DNA from: Gonocerus acuteangulatus
Lineage: Eukaryota; Arthropoda; Insecta; Hemiptera; Coreidae
NCBI GenBank assembly: GCA_946811695.1
Contig: OX328124.1
Span: forward strand, 92,778,176 to 92,842,175
Length of the DNA stretch: 64,000 bases
Reading direction: 5' to 3'
In this document: positions 21,525 through 32,289 of the stretch, piece by piece
Layout of the letters: each line of letters starts with the position of its first letter
How positions within the stretch are numbered: position 1 is the stretch's first letter
Position numbers and translations under genes: made by a program
Notes under the pieces: generated by a model
Seen by the model: the letters and a program-made list of their open reading frames with translations, nothing else
The model's database searches: none
Told to the model about the DNA's origin: nothing

Positions 21525-23160
21525 TGGTCTTTTCGTATGGAGCATCAATTGCCAAGGACACAGGCCGAGGGACTTGCCAGTTTTACAAGTTGTCGAATTT
21601 TGATGTTGAAAGTTCATTAGGGTAGATTCTCCGATATGACATTTGGTTCATATCAATTTTAATGCAATTTTCGCTTAATAAATATGCCACGAAGAGATGA
21701 GCCATTTTTTTTTATATTGATGGTTTAATCCTTTGGAGTCCCCTCGTGTTACCTAATCATTGATGTCTTACATTCTTTTAGTTATATGAGTCCCGAAATT
21801 AATATAATCGTTGTGATATCATTTTCACCCAGTTCCTGACAATATATATAATATAACTATAATTATCAATGTAACTATTTGATTATTCTGAAGGAAATGT
21901 CTCTTTTTCAAATCCGTTTGCCTCCGCCTACTCGAAGTTTAATGCTCAATCATGTAAACTTAAATATCTGTAGACATATTAACAAAATACAAGGACATTG
22001 GTCTTCTTTGATTTAAAAACCAATCCAATGAAGTATAAATGATGATGTAATATAAATAAAATAACAGGAGAAATAAAAAAAAGTCATAATATTGCAAATG
22101 AAAGCCATACTGCAGAACTAAACTGAGCTTCAGAAATATTTAAATAGGCCCTTCTTTGAACTGTCAATATTTTACATAATCCAACTATTCAGAAATACAC
22201 AAATACTGCGAAAATGGGGAATTTCCCTGTAGCTTTAAAAGCAATAGATTCAACAATATTTCACAGGAATCTACGAGTTAAACCCTATCAAGTGGAAAGT
22301 AAATTCCAAAAAACAAAAATAAAAATCTTCAAACCCAGTCTTCCATTTCAGTTAAAATTCAATATCTGCAACAGTGGGCTGTTCCGCAACCAATATGTGA
22401 AGCGGATCAGATTCTAGCCTCACAGAGAGACCGCAACGACACATGGCCGAGTCTTATTAAACCTCTGAAAAAGCGTTTGTCCAATGCCTACAGCCCTCTA
22501 ACCGATGCCTTTAATTAAAAAAATAAAAAAAGAAGAGAAAAAAAATAAAGAAACTAGCAGAAGTATTGTGAGACCTACATTCTGCAAAAGAATTCAGCTT
22601 TTCCCGGTTTCCTTAGTTCCAATACGGAGAAACACTGCTGCAGTAATCGACCCCGGGACTGACTAGATAATCGAAAAGATTCAACTAATGCTGACTAGAA
22701 ATGACAAAATACGCTACTGAATGCCGCAAGAATGCCCAGAGACCTCAGAAATTATTGGTTAATTTATGTGGTTCAGAATTTATGACACAAGGTGTTTGAG
22801 TTCAGCGTCATGAAGCAGTGGTGCTTGTGCTGGCCCACAGGTACTTTAAGTTTGTTTATGAGGTCCAGGTAGAGACTGTAATCAATACCAGTAGTAGGAT
22901 GTGAAATTTGAAATTTGAATGAAGAAAAATAGAGTTGACATCATTTAATCACACATCATCTAGTCCTGCTCTCGGCTGGATGATTCCGCTGTGGTTCCGC
23001 CTGTACCTTCTAGAAGGGTTTACGGACTCGCGCGTTCGTTAGGGATCTCAAATCCCTTGGATTACCTTTGTAAGTGAGGCTTCAAGAAATTTTCAAGAAT
23101 TTGCCAAAAGGCCCTTCCATTTTTCTCGTCTGGTGGAGGACTCATCTCTTAATTTACTTA
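21525..23160. other. Non-coding stretch
   Basis: No gene is recognised. Moderately GC-rich patches at 22380-22500 and 22960-23050 lack known motifs. Confidence 0.4.
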
Positions 23161-23167
23161 ATTTTTA

Positions 23168-23410
23168 TTTTGGGGGTGGCGTGGTTTGCTCATTAGTTGA
23201 ACACTCGACATATCTGGAGGACATGTGCTCAAAACTCGGACGCGAATTAAAGAATTTATCTTCTAGTGTAGTAGTTCGAGGGTTGGATTCAGGGTCCCTG
23301 ACCGTTCCTAGGGTTCCCAACGTTTAATTAATTTATTTATGGGTACCTGCTAATGTACCCCAAAGAATAAGATATCTCTAGAGTATCTGCCCATCTGGGG
23401 CCTTGTGGCC
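23168..23410 (+). mobile_element. tRNA-derived SINE relic
   Basis: The head GGGGGTGGCGTGGTTTGCTC, continuing into an ATTAGTTGAACACTCGACAT A-box region and a degenerate B box near 23227-23240, is tRNA-like. The 3' part (CTAGTGTAGTAGTTCGAGGG through GCCTTGTGGCCTGTTACAGG) is shared with 49705-49915. There are no clear target duplications, so the copy is old. Confidence 0.5.
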
Positions 23411-25410
23411 TGTTACAGGACTGATTCTGATTTATTTATATTTAGTTAAGCAAATATTTTTCCATTATTTATCTTAATGATTTATTTACATTAATATTAC
23501 TCCCATTTTGTATCTGAATATTGTCATTTTTTAATTTGTCTTTTGTTTATTCATTTTATTATATTTGTTTTTATTACATTTTTTATACAGTTCTTCCTAC
23601 ATTAGATTTTATACAGTATCTGATAAAGTCATTTTATATTTTATATTATAGCTCTGTATTAGTAAAATTAGACAACAGGTGTGTTAATTAAGCTGTGTAC
23701 ATTTTCGTTGAACTATTGGAGGGGTTATTGTAATAATCCTGAACTCCAGAACTATGTTTGACGGGTAGCCTAAGTTTGAGGTGTCTTGGGCAATTAAAAA
23801 CTCTTGCCCAAGACATTGTGTGCTATATTTAGTGATGCATAGCACCATTTAATTAAGATTTGGAAAGCAATAGCTTTAAATATTTTAGAATTGTCATATG
23901 AATGTAATGGCTTACCATTGCCTACTCTTTCCCGTGGACTGTAACGCAATCAAAGACGTTGTAACGGCTGTCGAATGATGACTCCTGACAATACCATAAA
24001 GTTATTAGTTTTTTAACAATATCAGATTAGAAGAAATTCGATGCAACTTCAAAGGTTTACCCGAGCTCAATGGAGTGTAACAATGTAACCACAGCAATGC
24101 TTGTTTCCTAGAATAGTTAGAATTTTGGCCCTTTCTTATAAGAACACTTATATTAGGTCACAAGAAAGAAAAGAATGTATAATAAGACCACTGAGTTTGT
24201 GCCATATTCTATAGGAATCATTATTACATTAATTGGAAACAGACAATGTCAATGCTATTTAACAAGCACTCATATAGTTGGATAAACCTAATCTAATTTC
24301 ATTAGCTAAATCAAACTTATTGTGTAATTTAAAAACCAGAGCAGACATAAGGAGGCAAAGAGGTTTGTTAAAAGGAAAAGAACGTAAAAAAAGAGGGGCA
24401 AATTGGAAACGTTTTCTGTAAAAGAATGAACCGATTTCTCTGACTGCCATTACAGAATTTAAAGAACTTTTTTATTTTTTAATTAAGGATACTGGCGGGT
24501 GAGCTGCGGCCAGTGGTGTGAAACAGACCTGTCCTTTTTTTTTGGAAAAAAGGATTTAATAGGACTCGTCGCATGTGTCGGCCTGGCTTTTGTATAGTCT
24601 GACTCCGCCTCGCTTCACTCATTGGTCGCAGACTCAACGTCCTTTATACCCGATGTGGAACCAGTCCAATGAAATTGCTTTAGAAAAAAAATATCCCTGG
24701 TGACCGCATCGAATTGCTTCCATTAAGAAAAGAGAGAGTGGTACATCTAAATCTTTGCGCCTTTCAGTATTCGGAGGTGAGTTTTAAACATAATAATAAT
24801 TAAACAAGGAAAAAAATGTATACCCTCACTTTATAAAGAAAAAACCCAAAAATAATTGCCCATATTCATTTATATTGTATATTGAAAATTTTTATTATTT
24901 TAATCTACGCAACCATCCACATGCTAAATGCCATATGCTATATCTAAAGTCTTCCTATATCTGATTGGATGCACACCCTATAAGCCAACGAGTGTTTTAC
25001 AAGAGTAATACATTTATAGCGTTACAAAAAACAGGTTCAAATCCAATTTATTGGAATATTGTATCGCAAAAGGCCAGATATTTATGTCTGAATTTATGTA
25101 TTTTTTTTTAAATGGTGCACTGGCGTCTGGGCCATTAGCACCGACATCCATAGTGCAGGAAATATATTAGGCCTTTGAATGATCCTCTGACACACAACAC
25201 GATTCCACAAACGTTTTCAAAAAATTATGAGAATAATTGAAATGCTCAAAACCGTACATGTCCAAACCTCAAATATAATTATTGAAAAGTTACGCAATTA
25301 AATCAACGTATTAATTTATAAGGAGGGAGGTAAACTAATGAAATACCATAAGTGAAATTATAAAAATGACTTATTAATCTCAGCCCAACTAGTTTTGCAA
25401 CTTCCGTGTT
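23411..25410. other. Non-coding stretch
   Basis: No gene is recognised. GC-richer sequence at 24560-24670 shows no protein or RNA family that I can name. Confidence 0.4.
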
Positions 25411-25816
25411 TCACTCGACAAGCAATGGAGCAGAGTAACAGCCGCCGAGATGAGATACCTGAGGAGAGTTGCTGGCCGAACCAGAAGAGATATGGTTAGA
25501 AATCAGCGAACAAGAGAGGACCTGGGAGTTTCAGCTGTAAAAGAAGTGGTTGAAAAGAGGCAGCTGAAATGGTTCGGCCACCTTTGTCGAATGGAGGAAG
25601 ATCGGGGCCCCAGGAAGTTTTTCGAGGCTAGGCCAACTGAAAGACGCCCCCGGGGCAGGCCCAGGTTAACATGGATGGATCACATCCCCAGGCTAGGGCA
25701 GCAAAGAGGACACGGGCTGAATGCCATGAAGGCGCTGGCCAGGAACCGAAATGCATGGCTGGCATGGACTGAGGCACCTCTACGCTGAAAGGCACAGGGA
25801 GGAAGAAGAAGAAGTG
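25400..25816 (+). mobile_element. 5'-truncated RTE-like retrotransposon
   Basis: It contains the C-terminal coding part above, a very short 3' untranslated region and a GAAGAAGAAGAAG tail at about 25803-25815. RTE elements typically end in short simple repeats, not in poly-A. The 5' break is within about 15 bp of 25400; target duplications could not be fixed. Confidence 0.75.
25411..25788 (+). CDS. RTE-type LINE ORF C-terminus (truncated)
   Basis: The open frame from about 25411 to the stop at 25788 has the C-terminal signature of RTE/BovB-like endonuclease-reverse transcriptase proteins. The motifs in order are DKQWSRVTAAEMRYLRRVAG, a basic RN.R.REDLG segment, the LKWFGHLCRMEEDR motif, and RRPRGRPRLTWMD near the C-terminus, ending in an ARNRNAW segment. 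The preceding reverse transcriptase is absent. The fragment is much more GC-rich than its surroundings, so it probably inserted relatively recently or comes from a GC-rich lineage. The frame is intact for about 125 codons. Confidence 0.85.
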   Translation, partial: SLDKQWSRVTAAEMRYLRRVAGRTRRDMVRNQRTREDLGVSAVKEVVEKRQLKWFGHLCRMEEDRGPRKFFEARPTERRPRGRPRLTWMDHIPRLGQQRGHGLNAMKALARNRNAWLAWTEAPLR

Positions 25817-25819
25817 TTT

Positions 25820-26567
25820 CACCAGGAGCAAAAATTAAAAATATTCCTAGCCACAGTCAGCAATTGTATATCTTATAAAAATGTAGTTTTATTAGGATAC
25901 CAAGAGCGAACCCTGAGAAATAGACAAACAAGTATGTATTCAACCAAATTTGAACAATCATTGCTTTCGCGACCTAAGGTGTATGATAGTTCGACATCTC
26001 TTGTGAAACCTTCTGGGCTGCTCGAGCAAGTTCTCCTTCCCACAGTGAAGGAGGGAAGACGTGAGCAGTTCGTTTCTTTATTTGTCGGTTCGATTCGCAC
26101 AAGAGGCGGTAGCTTTTCTTACGGAAAGAGAGAGAAAATCAGCACTAGACTAGCTAGAGAAAAGCGGTAACATGAAAGTGACTCATCCTAAAAATCTGTG
26201 TTATTTATACATATTTTTTCTTCTGTTTGTTGGATTAAAAATGACTAAAGTTTATTTATATATATTCGATCTTTCAGAGTCCGCTACTTAGTTGATTTGC
26301 TTCAGAGAATAAGTAGGGCGATAGCAAGATTTTCAAGAAGTAAATAACATTAATGTAAAAATGAAACTAAATGCCGCTCTATCATATTTAAAAAATGAAA
26401 ATAAATAAATAAAAAAAAATATAAAGTTTAAAAGTGAAAACAACGAAAAATGATATAAAAACTAATCACTTTTTTTCACCTTCCTATGTACATTTAAAAT
26501 TTAACAATAAAAAAAAATAATGCTTTGTATCTGCTTCTATTATAGGTGTTCGTATAAATGTGCATAA

Positions 26568-26626
<59 letters not shown>

Positions 26627-26985
26627 GTTCACTTGCTGGAGAAGTTCTTATCTTGCGCAGCTCTTGCGGAAGAGACTTTTTATATTTAATACTTATATTC
26701 TTGAATTATTGTGCTTTCTGGAGAGATATATTTAATTAGGAAGGGAGTGAAGCGAGAAGAAGGAGGGTTTTGTTTAGTGGAGAAGGCTTGAAGGAACGAA
26801 ATTTAGTATTTTCCCGAGGAAGAGAAGGATTCTGGCTACCTTCTTCTCTTCCATTATTATCTTTCTTTAATAAAGGACCGTCGCGAGGCTTAGGTAATTT
26901 AAAATGTAATTACTGTTGCATCAGTTGAACGACCTAGGCAGTCCGGTGCTTCATTCCTACTGAGATTTAATTCCTGCATATGTTG
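25820..26985. other. Non-coding stretch with (TA)n
   Basis: No gene is recognised. A pure TA tract lies at 26572-26622, followed by a weak repeat X-like terminus (GCGCAGCTCTTGCGGAAGAG, 26655-26674). Confidence 0.45.
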
Positions 26986-27607
26986 CAGAGTAGGGCATTA
27001 TTCATTTTTTTTTTATTCAATAATCATTCAAATACACTTTTATTGAATAATAATTTGTTCATTGATTAAGATATTCGTCCACTGATTTATTTTTCTTCTA
27101 TGAATAACAGGTTTGGCTCATTATTTAATGAATTTTTATTGAATACGAAATTATTCGTTTATTAAGTTATTCATTGACTGATTTTTTTATTTAATGAATG
27201 AGTAATTATTTTTCATTCTTAATTCATTATTTTTATTCATTTAAAATGATGTGGTTCATGGAACAACAAATTTAGATTCTTTCAAAATTCAATATGTAGC
27301 CATTTTTATTAGAAAAGTTTGTTAGAATAAATCATTTGTATTTAATGAAAAATTTCAGTAAAATAAATGAATCTTAATCAATAAAAGTTGTCATTTAAAT
27401 AAATAATTTTTTTCAATAAACATTTTCATTCAAATGAATCATTTTTATTTAATAAAAATTTTCATTCGATAAATCGTTGTAATTCAATAATTAATAAAGT
27501 TACGTTATTAATTGAATCGCTGAATAATGAATGAAAAATTATTCATTATTATGAAATATAAAATTTTTTCATTATTCATTATTCTTAATGATTTTTGCCC
27601 AAAACTG
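26986..27607. mobile_element. hAT-type MITE, second family
   Basis: The left end is CAGAGTAGGGCATTATTC and the complement of the right end is CAGTTTTGGGCAAAAATC, similar to the CAGTGTTGGGCAAAAC ends of the MITE at 5857. Flanking 8-mers are ATATGTTG (26978-26985) and ATATGTTT (27608-27615), an 8-bp target duplication with one mismatch. The interior is almost wholly built of ATTCAATAA/ATTCATTA-type words in both orientations. No transposase is present, so mobilisation in trans by a hAT transposase is inferred. Confidence 0.8.
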
Positions 27608-27890
27608 ATATGTTTGTAGCTCTTTATAACGTTAGCCTATTGAGTTGAGGCGAAGGCTGTAATTACATCATAATTGTTTTATGGAGTATTACTTTCTGCG
27701 AATACATAAATAAATTTCGTAATGTGATGGATTCTAACGAGTTTAAGTTCCCAACAACCTTGATTAACTTTAGATGACGTTCAAAAGAAGAAGAGAGCCA
27801 GTTGAAACATAATTTCTCAAATGGTGGATGGGTGATGGTGGATTTTGATGAGCGTATACTCAGCTGTGGAAGCGTTGGAATTTTGACATA

Positions 27891-28138
27891 TCGATGGCCT
27901 AGAATGAAAACCTTGTATCTCAAAAATAAAATTAACTAACTTTTTTACCTAATTAGATGGATATTATGGTTACTGAGAAACCCGCAAGGTTTGCTTCTTC
28001 GTCAATATAGTCCAGGATGAGTAAGATAGAGTTTCTTTGACACCCAAGGATTGTCAAATAGAATCTTATCCATCTAATAACGTATAAAAGTTATTAACGT
28101 TATTTTTTAGATACGAGATTTTCATTCTAGGCCATCGA
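27891..28138. mobile_element. Tc1/mariner-type MITE with TA duplication
   Basis: The 248-bp element has inverted ends of about 70 bp starting TCGATGGCCTAGAATGAAAA (left 27891; right complement ends 28138), flanked by TA on both sides (27889-27890 and 28139-28140). There is no coding capacity. The long terminal inverted repeats and the TA duplication fit a non-autonomous Tc1/mariner element. Confidence 0.8.
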
Positions 28139-28189
28139 TATAACTGATAAACAATTTTTGACGAAAGGGCTATTGGGTTAATTCCTTAA

Positions 28190-29221
28190 CCCTTTCCGTA
28201 AGCAAAGGGCCGACAGAAGATGTGTTCTGATGTACGGGATACTCGCAGCCGGCTTCGGTCCCCCTGTACGGGATACTTTTCCCACTCTCGGTCACAGCGC
28301 CTCGACTTTCAGCGATCTCCTCGCCGTATTAAAACTCGTATTTTATCATTTTGCTTTTTATTTTGCTTACAGTGATTATTAATTTTTATTTACGCTGAAT
28401 TAGTTTGGCATTTAAATAATTATTTTAAGTTGAATAACTTTCTTAAAAAATAAGTAATAAAAAAGCTATATTATATACGAGTAAAAAAGAAGTTTTTTTT
28501 TTTCAATTACCATTTGCCCTTTCTTTTATGAATAATAAGCAAGAGAATTAAATACTCAATAACAACGGCAAATAAATTTTCCATCTTCATTTCTGATCCG
28601 TGACTTTGTACACCGGCGGAGTTACATTTTTTTTTTTTTTATGTATAAAATTTAGTTACAGAAACAAAAGCATAATTATAAATATTTACAGTTAATTTAA
28701 TGAATTATTTAATTAAGTATGTAACATATTAAACATCTTAATTAAATATTAAATATTTTTTTTAAAAATGGAGGACATGCAATAAAAAAAAACAGTTTTT
28801 CTAAATTTAACGAAACACGAATATAAGATCTTAACTTCAGGATTAAAAGTTAACTGATTTTGCAAATAAAGGCTGTTAAGGAATGTACAGAAGTATAAAA
28901 ACAAACGGTAATTTGACTAGGGCTGACAGGGTAACTGGGCGGAGAAGGCAACGAGTTCTAATTAGACTAAAAATGACCAAAAACTTCATTCAAATGCCAT
29001 CTAGTAATAGGCAGGAATACTAGAAGTACAATACGGTAACGCTGGATAGCTCTATAGTCGAGAAATGAGAAGATAAAGAATGCGAGAGATACGCCGAGCT
29101 CTCGACTGCTGTACAAGTCCACGGTACGTGGGTCCCGTCTTCCTTCGACGTCTACACAAGTCCACGGTATGTGGGTCCCGACCGCTCTCGACTGCTGGAG
29201 CAGTCCACGGTACGGAAAGGG
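28190..29221. mobile_element. piggyBac-like non-autonomous element
   Basis: TTAA sits at both ends (28186-28189 and 29222-29225), and the ends are CCCTTTCCGTA and its complement TACGGAAAGGG. TTAA target use with CCCTTT-type ends is the hallmark of piggyBac. Subterminal repeats are visible: TGTACGGGATACT twice at 28230-28290, and GTCCACGGTA three times near 29115-29213, the last two with CTCGACTGCTG blocks. No transposase is encoded in the 1032 bp. Confidence 0.8.
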
Positions 29222-29460
29222 TTAATAGCCCTAATATGTCCTTCAATATCTCGAAAACGTGTGGAAATCGTGGTAAGAGGACAGTAACTATTTGGAATCT
29301 TACTAAATGTTTTACAAAAAGCGAGTTTAAGCACGTTTTCGATGGGACGATCTTAGGCGGAGAAATAAGTGCTTAAAAGTGTACTATTGTTTATTTAAAC
29401 GGATCTTTTTTTTTGTTTTACTTAGTTTCTTATTGCTTGTTATTTTTTAAATATCTAATA

Positions 29461-29795
29461 CAGGGTGTCTACTACTTTTTCGTGACATTTTAATGATTTG
29501 AAAAGGAAATTTCGTGCTCATTAAAAAGAAAATAATTTCAATCTAAATGAAAAATCCTTAACTATTAGCTTAAAATTGTCCTTTGTATAGAATTTCAATA
29601 TTTAAATCTGCATATATTTAAAAAATTAATAATTGATTTGTAAATGCATATAAACGGCAACAATTACTTACTTAAAATCTGAAATGTCGTGACTTGATTT
29701 CAAAATTCATGACTTTTTCGTGATTTTCGTGGCCTATTTTCAATTTCGTGACATTTTCATGACTTTCGTGACTTTTTTGTGCAGTAGGCCCCCTG
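29461..29795. mobile_element. Inverted-repeat element with CAGGG ends
   Basis: The left end is CAGGGTGTCTACTAC and the complement of the right end is CAGGGGGCCTACTGC. Both run into TTTCGTGAC or CACGAAA-type repeats that fill the subterminal regions. The 335-bp element is non-coding. No exact target duplication could be fixed. The CAGGG start suggests hAT or a related superfamily. Confidence 0.6.
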
Positions 29796-29799
29796 AATT

Positions 29800-30895
29800 A
29801 GTAGTAAAATATATTTGCGATTAAAAAAGGATATTTTAGTAAAAAAAAAGGTTAGAAAATGAGAAACGTATTTGTAATTTGTTAAGAAACTAATAACTCT
29901 TTCTATTCCATTACAATTGTAACAAAGAATAAGAACGGGAAAGACGATGAAGGTCCTGTAATTCAGACTTTCTTTTGGAAAGTAGGGGATACTCCACGAC
30001 AATATTACAATTTTGTTCGACTTTTCTATACAAATTTAAACATATTACGCTTCTTTTTTATTTATATGGGCGATATTACAAATCCTTGAGGAATGAATGA
30101 TAGAATAACCACCTTCCAGATAATTTGTATAGTTATGCAACTTTTAATGGGATATTCTCATGAGACGTCATTCTACTAAATCATGGGGCAAAATGTTCAA
30201 TCAGCTGATTGATCACTCGAAAATCGATTGAACAGTTTCGAGAATCGCTTATCAACTGATGTGAATATAATATTTAACAACTACAGTTTTCGTTTCGGTG
30301 TTTTTCATTCCTTGTATAAATTATTGCGTTCACAAAAGCAAATCTCAGGTTTTTCTAAATTTGCAAAAGTTAAAATCATGTAAACATTCTTTCCGAATAT
30401 AGCTATTGACATATCGTTAGACAGAATGTATTTTTAGACCATTAAATTGACACAAATATCCGTGACGGAATGCTTTCATAGATATAAAAGTGATATCAAT
30501 TCAGGAGTAAAAATAGGTGATATTTCTCAAGTATTGTTGGAAGACCTGGCTTCCTGGTGATGATATTTTATCACTTCAACGTGAGTGAACATCCTTCAAT
30601 ATCATCAATTTTCACCACGCCGACTCATTGCTCCCGTGAGCCGGGAGCAATCAGCTGTCTTATCTGAAGAAGGCAGGCTGGCTAGCATCCATCTATACCA
30701 GTAGCTTGGAAACATCTTAACGTATACAGTCCTCTTGACTATTGATTGTCAATAGAAATGGTTCAAGGATTTTGGTATGATTTGCTAATTCAAATATCTG
30801 AATAGACATCTTATTTTGCTACGTTGTACTAGACATTTTTGTCTAAATAAATAGAGAGGGGTTGTTCTCCCAGAATACTCTTTGCTGGGATACTG
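29800..30895. other. Non-coding stretch
   Basis: No gene is recognised. GCTCCCGTGAGCCGGGAGC (30631-30649) is a small GC-rich hairpin. Confidence 0.4.
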
Positions 30896-30935
30896 TTTCT
30901 ATCTCCAGATCCCTCTTGACCGCTGTGCTGGTTGC

Positions 30936-30980
30936 TAGGGTTATATTTCGCCCATATCCTATACGGCTTCATCAGACATC
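30936..30980 (-). ncRNA. Hammerhead motif, left arm
   Basis: The minus strand reads CTGATGA (30969-30975), an extra A, then stem II GCCGTAT / ATATGGGC (one bulged G) around an AGG loop, and GAAA (30946-30949), followed by TATA in place of the usual stem III. Core bases and stem II are intact, but stem I pairing is weak (two pairs), so activity is doubtful. Confidence 0.5.
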
Positions 30981-31021
30981 TTGATGTCTGCTGCAGGTTG
31001 GCAGTAGCTAAAGTTTGATAT

Positions 31022-31070
31022 CTAGACGTCTGATGAAGCCCAATAGAATTTATGTGAAATATAACTCTAG
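31022..31070 (+). ncRNA. Hammerhead motif, right arm
   Basis: Stem I strand CTAGAcGT (31022-31029) pairs with ACTCTAG (31064-31070) over seven pairs with one bulged C. Core CTGATGA is at 31030-31036 and GAAA at 31056-31059. The ATAT that follows (31059-31062) is self-complementary, allowing a two-strand stem III, with predicted cleavage after A31063. Stem II is poorer than in the left arm. Confidence 0.6.
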
Positions 31071-31446
31071 GGACCTGGACATCGCTAGATGGAGATGCCG
31101 GAAATATGTGAGAGAAATTATAGGGCTAATTATAGTTTTCTTACTTGATAGATAATTCCTTCGGTACTGGACAACGTCTGGAGAAAATATTCGTGCAAAG
31201 TTTCAAGTTTCGAAAAGTAATAAATTGGCTAACAAATCAACATTTAAGGTATTTTAAAGGCTAACGAAGAAAATTAATTTTTTTAAAATTAAAACAAATG
31301 TAGCTTTTGAGTAATAGTTTTTCGCATACTAATGCACTTTCATAAACACAAAACCACACGCATTCATTAACAGAAACATAGTAATTTCGTTTAATTTTCG
31401 TCTAATCATATCATAATAGGGGTTATATATATCATATTCTCTAATA

Positions 31447-31488
31447 GGGGGTATAGGCTCAGTGGTAGAGCATATACTAATATCAAAC
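31447..31488 (+). pseudogene. tRNA-Cys-like pseudogene (5' half)
   Basis: GGGGGTATAGGCTCAGTGGT, then AGAGCAT, matches the 5' half of eukaryotic tRNA-Cys (GGGGGTATAGCTCAGTGGTAGAGCAT) with one inserted G. The anticodon arm is decayed (TATACTAATATCAAA in place of TTGACTGCAGATCAA) and no T-arm or B box follows. It is therefore a tRNA relic or the head of an old SINE, not a working tRNA gene. Confidence 0.55.
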
Positions 31489-31799
31489 ATATTATTTGTG
31501 ACCATTATTTTACTGCCTTCAAAGGAAATTAGCAAGTATAGAAAGAGTTTATTTTTGCTTGCTATTTAGAATTTATAAAAATTCATTCTGTTCTTTGGGT
31601 GGGATGGATTGCTTGGCGGATATTGCTATAAATAGGGCAGTTCATTTGTTGGGTATTCAGCGAAGACAAATTATAGAATTTTATTATTATTATTATTTAT
31701 TTTTTTTTTTTTTGAAAAAAATGGTTGTTGACAATAATATAAATTCATGTCACAATCAAAAACCATTCCTCAAGAAAAAAAAAATTAATTGGCTGAGAT

Positions 31800-32064
31800 T
31801 AACTAAAGGGAAAAGAAATCCCTGCGGCGGAAGAAGGTGTGCCTGGAGGCGGTTAGGGGCTTAAAGAACTTTTTGAAAAAGTGGCCGGTAAAGTTGATTG
31901 GGGGCGGAATCACTTCGCGGCTCGGGGGTGGGCCGATAAGAAAGGCCCCGGACTTGGATCGCCGCCAAAGTGAAAACCGCAATAAAAAGAGGTCTCCACT
32001 GAAGCAGCTAATCTCGCTGGGATTTCTCCATGCCGGATTAACGTTCGTAAAGCTAATCCACAAA

Positions 32065-32065
<1 letters not shown>
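31800..32065. other. CpG-rich island of unknown function
   Basis: About 265 bp are strikingly GC- and CpG-rich (for example GGGGGCGGAATCACTTCGCG and GGATCGCCGCCAAAG) compared with the AT-rich surroundings. Frames are open on both strands across it, but neither translation resembles a family known to me. It ends at a (TC)n tract and lies 1.9 kb downstream, in the sense of transcription, of the Ig exon. It could be an exon, a regulatory element, or a foreign insertion. Confidence 0.5.

Positions 32066-32069
<4 letters not shown>

Positions 32070-32142
<73 letters not shown>
32070..32142. repeat. (TC)n microsatellite
   Basis: Pure TC over about 72 bp. Confidence 0.95.
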
Positions 32143-32145
<3 letters not shown>

Positions 32146-32236
32146 GTTCTAGAATATTCTTATTCTGAATGGGCTCTGCTCTGAAAATTAAAATAAATTT
32201 GTAAGTAATTTACATTCATCTAATCTATGATTTAGA

Positions 32237-32285
32237 ATTTGACATATAACTTAAATTTGACATATAACTTAAATTTGACATATAA
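32237..32285 (+). repeat. Short tandem repeat, 19-bp unit
   Basis: AATTTGACATATAACTTA occurs in tandem, two complete units and a third partial one. Confidence 0.85.
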
Positions 32286-32289
32286 AAGA

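Larger units (their letters stand above)
30899..31100. repeat. Inverted repeat with hammerhead motifs (locus 2)
   Basis: Imperfect inverted arms run about 30899-30988 and 31020-31100. They share ATCTCCA outer ends, CTAGGGTTATATTTCGCC against GTGAAATATAACTCTAGGG, and GGCTTCATCAGAC against GTCTGATGAAGCC. Each arm carries a complete CTGATGA...GAAA hammerhead core pointing outward. The left arm also contains a perfect CAGACATCTTGATGTCTG hairpin. The arrangement is the same as at 19305 and 49355. Confidence 0.75.

Noticed and set aside
30660..30725. Fourth hammerhead candidate (CTGAAGA, then GGCAGGCTGG, later GAAAC)
   Set aside because: Stem II does not close next to GAAA without large bulges, stem III is not palindromic, and there is no inverted partner arm.
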